Shown here one piece after another: positions 63,102-64,000 of a stretch of DNA of 64,000 bases (position 1 is its first letter; every line of letters begins with the position of its first letter). The notes under the pieces are model-generated. The model ran no database searches. It was given only the letters and a program-made list of their open reading frames with translations, and was not told the DNA's origin. The DNA lies in NCBI GenBank assembly GCA_022794265.1, contig JAAWEK010000023.1, positions 29,696 to 93,695 of the forward strand, read 5' to 3'. The translations under genes were made by a program, and so were the position numbers. Source of the stretch: Lachnospiraceae bacterium. GTDB taxonomy: Bacteria; Bacillota; Clostridia; Lachnospirales; Lachnospiraceae.

Positions 63102-63638
63102 TTAATCCTGTTTTAATGCAATTCTCTGTGAAACCACTGACCATATTTTTGTAAGTTTTTCCATATTATATGCCGCATTTGCAGGACTGGTGGATGGCAG
63201 TGTCAAATGATTAATTTTTATTTTTTCTCCAAAATATTTATCATATAATCTTCCCGCCAGTTTTCCGTTTGTAAATATTGCAGTTATCTCTGTCTGTTTT
63301 ATGATTCCTTCAATATCTGCAGGAATTACATTTTTTATACTGCTGTCACTGGAACCGATAATATCACAGCTTTCTATCACATCCCATACCGCAATATTAT
63401 TTTTTAACAAAAATGATATTTTATCCCGGACTTCTGCATGTTTTAAATAATCAACATCATATCCCATTATCATTGGCAGGACTTTCCAAAAACGGTTCTG
63501 CGGATGTCCATAGTAAAAACCCTGGATCCTTGATTTTACAGAAGGAAAACTGCCCAGAATCAAAACTTTGGAATTCTCATCATATACCGGTTTAAAACAA
63601 TGACTTATATGTTCATATTCTTCATTTTTTCCGCTCAT
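63102..63638 (-). CDS. Uracil/hypoxanthine-DNA glycosylase superfamily protein (family 6-like)
   Basis: 178 residues. UDG-fold motifs: VLILGSFPSVKSR (motif 1 region), GHPQNRFWKVLP, ITAIFTNGKLAGRLYDK and the C-terminal LPSTSPANA. The pattern LGSFPS with GHPQNRFW matches the hypoxanthine-DNA glycosylase branch, which excises deaminated adenine. The exact substrate is inferred. Monocistronic; 65 bp after trxA's promoter region and near the rRNA operon. Confidence 0.85.
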   Translation of the reverse strand: MSGKNEEYEHISHCFKPVYDENSKVLILGSFPSVKSRIQGFYYGHPQNRFWKVLPMIMGYDVDYLKHAEVRDKISFLLKNNIAVWDVIESCDIIGSSDSSIKNVIPADIEGIIKQTEITAIFTNGKLAGRLYDKYFGEKIKINHLTLPSTSPANAAYNMEKLTKIWSVVSQRIALKQD

Positions 63639-63730
63639 ATCTTCTCTAAATTCTCTCCTTTATACTAAATTAAAGGATTGTGAAACTGCTGACAGTTAAC
63701 TATGTGTTTCTCTATCCTCCGTTTTAAATA

Positions 63731-63768
63731 AAAAAAAGAACAGACACCAGTCACCTGATTTCTGTTCT
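63731..63768 (-). terminator. Terminator of the rRNA operon
   Basis: AGAACAGA (63737-63744) pairs with TCTGTTCT (63761-63768), with an inner CAG/CTG pair, and is followed by an eight-U run on the minus strand (63731-63737). It lies about 95 nt beyond the 23S end. Confidence 0.8.
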
Positions 63769-63862
63769 CCTCCCTGTACCTTCAAAACTACACATTATAT
63801 TTTCAAACTTTCAAGACCCTGTCTGTTCCCGATATTCTTAAAACATGTTCCCAGACCTCAAT

Positions 63863-64000
63863 GGATAAGCCCTCGACCTATTAGTATCAGTCAGCTCCAT
63901 GCATTGCTGCACTTCCACCCCTGACCTATCTACCTCGTCGTCTTCAAGGGGTCTTACTACTTGCGTAGAGATATCTCATCTTGAGGGGGGCTTCACGCTT
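63863..64000 (-). rRNA. 23S ribosomal RNA, 3' end (partial)
   Basis: Reverse complement shows the universal 3' terminal region: AGCGTGAAGCCCCCCTCAAG, then the variable helix, GCAGCAATGCATGGAGCTGA and ACTAATAGGTCGAGGGCTTA near the end. The gene continues beyond the window. No 5S gene follows within the 95 nt before the terminator. Confidence 0.93.

Noticed and set aside
63700-63862. 5S rRNA gene after 23S
   Set aside because: The 95-nt gap to the terminator is too short and contains no 5S-like sequence.

Overview
The window is a low-to-moderate GC Firmicutes chromosome segment, most likely from a gut Lachnospiraceae-type clostridium. Evidence: a PolC-type replicative polymerase, the clostridial gene order pyrH-frr-uppS-cdsA-dxr-rseP-ispG-polC, strong GGAGG ribosome binding sites with some TTG starts, ATP-dependent PckA, Rrf2-IscS-IscU iron-sulfur genes, secreted CBM26-bearing starch enzymes and a group II ECF transporter. 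The species cannot be fixed by eye. Most genes lie on the minus strand.

Region by region. (1) 1-11.5 kb: a minus-strand envelope and replication operon that starts with a small membrane protein and a bactofilin, continues through UMP kinase, ribosome recycling factor, undecaprenyl diphosphate synthase, CDP-DAG synthase, Dxr, a site-2 protease and IspG, and ends in polC, which is cut by the window edge. (2) 11.7-13.9 kb: a divergent AgrA/AgrC-like two-component pair with a direct repeat just upstream of its -35 box. (3) 13.9-16.6 kb: pckA with a strong leader hairpin, then a 970-bp gap holding two large, mutually inverted palindromic elements whose arms vary together. (4) 16.6-25.9 kb: HD-GYP protein, hexapeptide transferase, glmS, topB, a PAS-GGDEF-EAL protein, yfbR-type nucleotidase and galM. 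(5) 25.9-28.3 kb: iscS-iscU-rrf2 with an inverted-repeat operator. (6) 28.3-33 kb: a DUF6273-like lipoprotein, then an OmpR-type two-component system leading a VTC-like polyphosphate polymerase and a DUF4956 membrane protein. (7) 33.2-34.5 kb: a CheY-like receiver and a CheX-like protein with four exact 29-residue MshEN-type repeats. (8) 34.5-38.4 kb: threonine synthase, a SleB-like hydrolase and an AT-rich island with a protein made of two AP2-like modules around a degenerate HNH core. (9) 38.5-52 kb: a three-CBM26 amylase, leuCD with a divergent LysR regulator, an ECF sigma factor coupled to a membrane-anchored beta-propeller protein, ilvC, ilvN, small orphan genes and a lipoprotein GH13 enzyme. 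(10) 52-56.7 kb: an ECF transporter operon with a DUF4430 surface protein, possibly for a corrinoid. (11) 56.8-64 kb: Bax inhibitor-1 family protein, cardiolipin synthase, MATE exporter, CorA, thioredoxin system, a uracil/deoxyinosine glycosylase-type protein and the 3' end of a 23S rRNA gene with no 5S gene behind it.

Working together: the cell hydrolyses starch outside (two GH13 enzymes), feeds galactose/glucose anomers through GalM, makes cell wall precursors through GlmS, UppS and the MEP pathway, and has several signalling layers (three histidine kinase/receiver systems, c-di-GMP turnover and possible c-di-GMP sensing, one ECF sigma factor). The most novel-looking items are the covarying palindromes, the MshEN-CheX fusion, the AP2/HNH-derived protein and the two-component-led VTC module.
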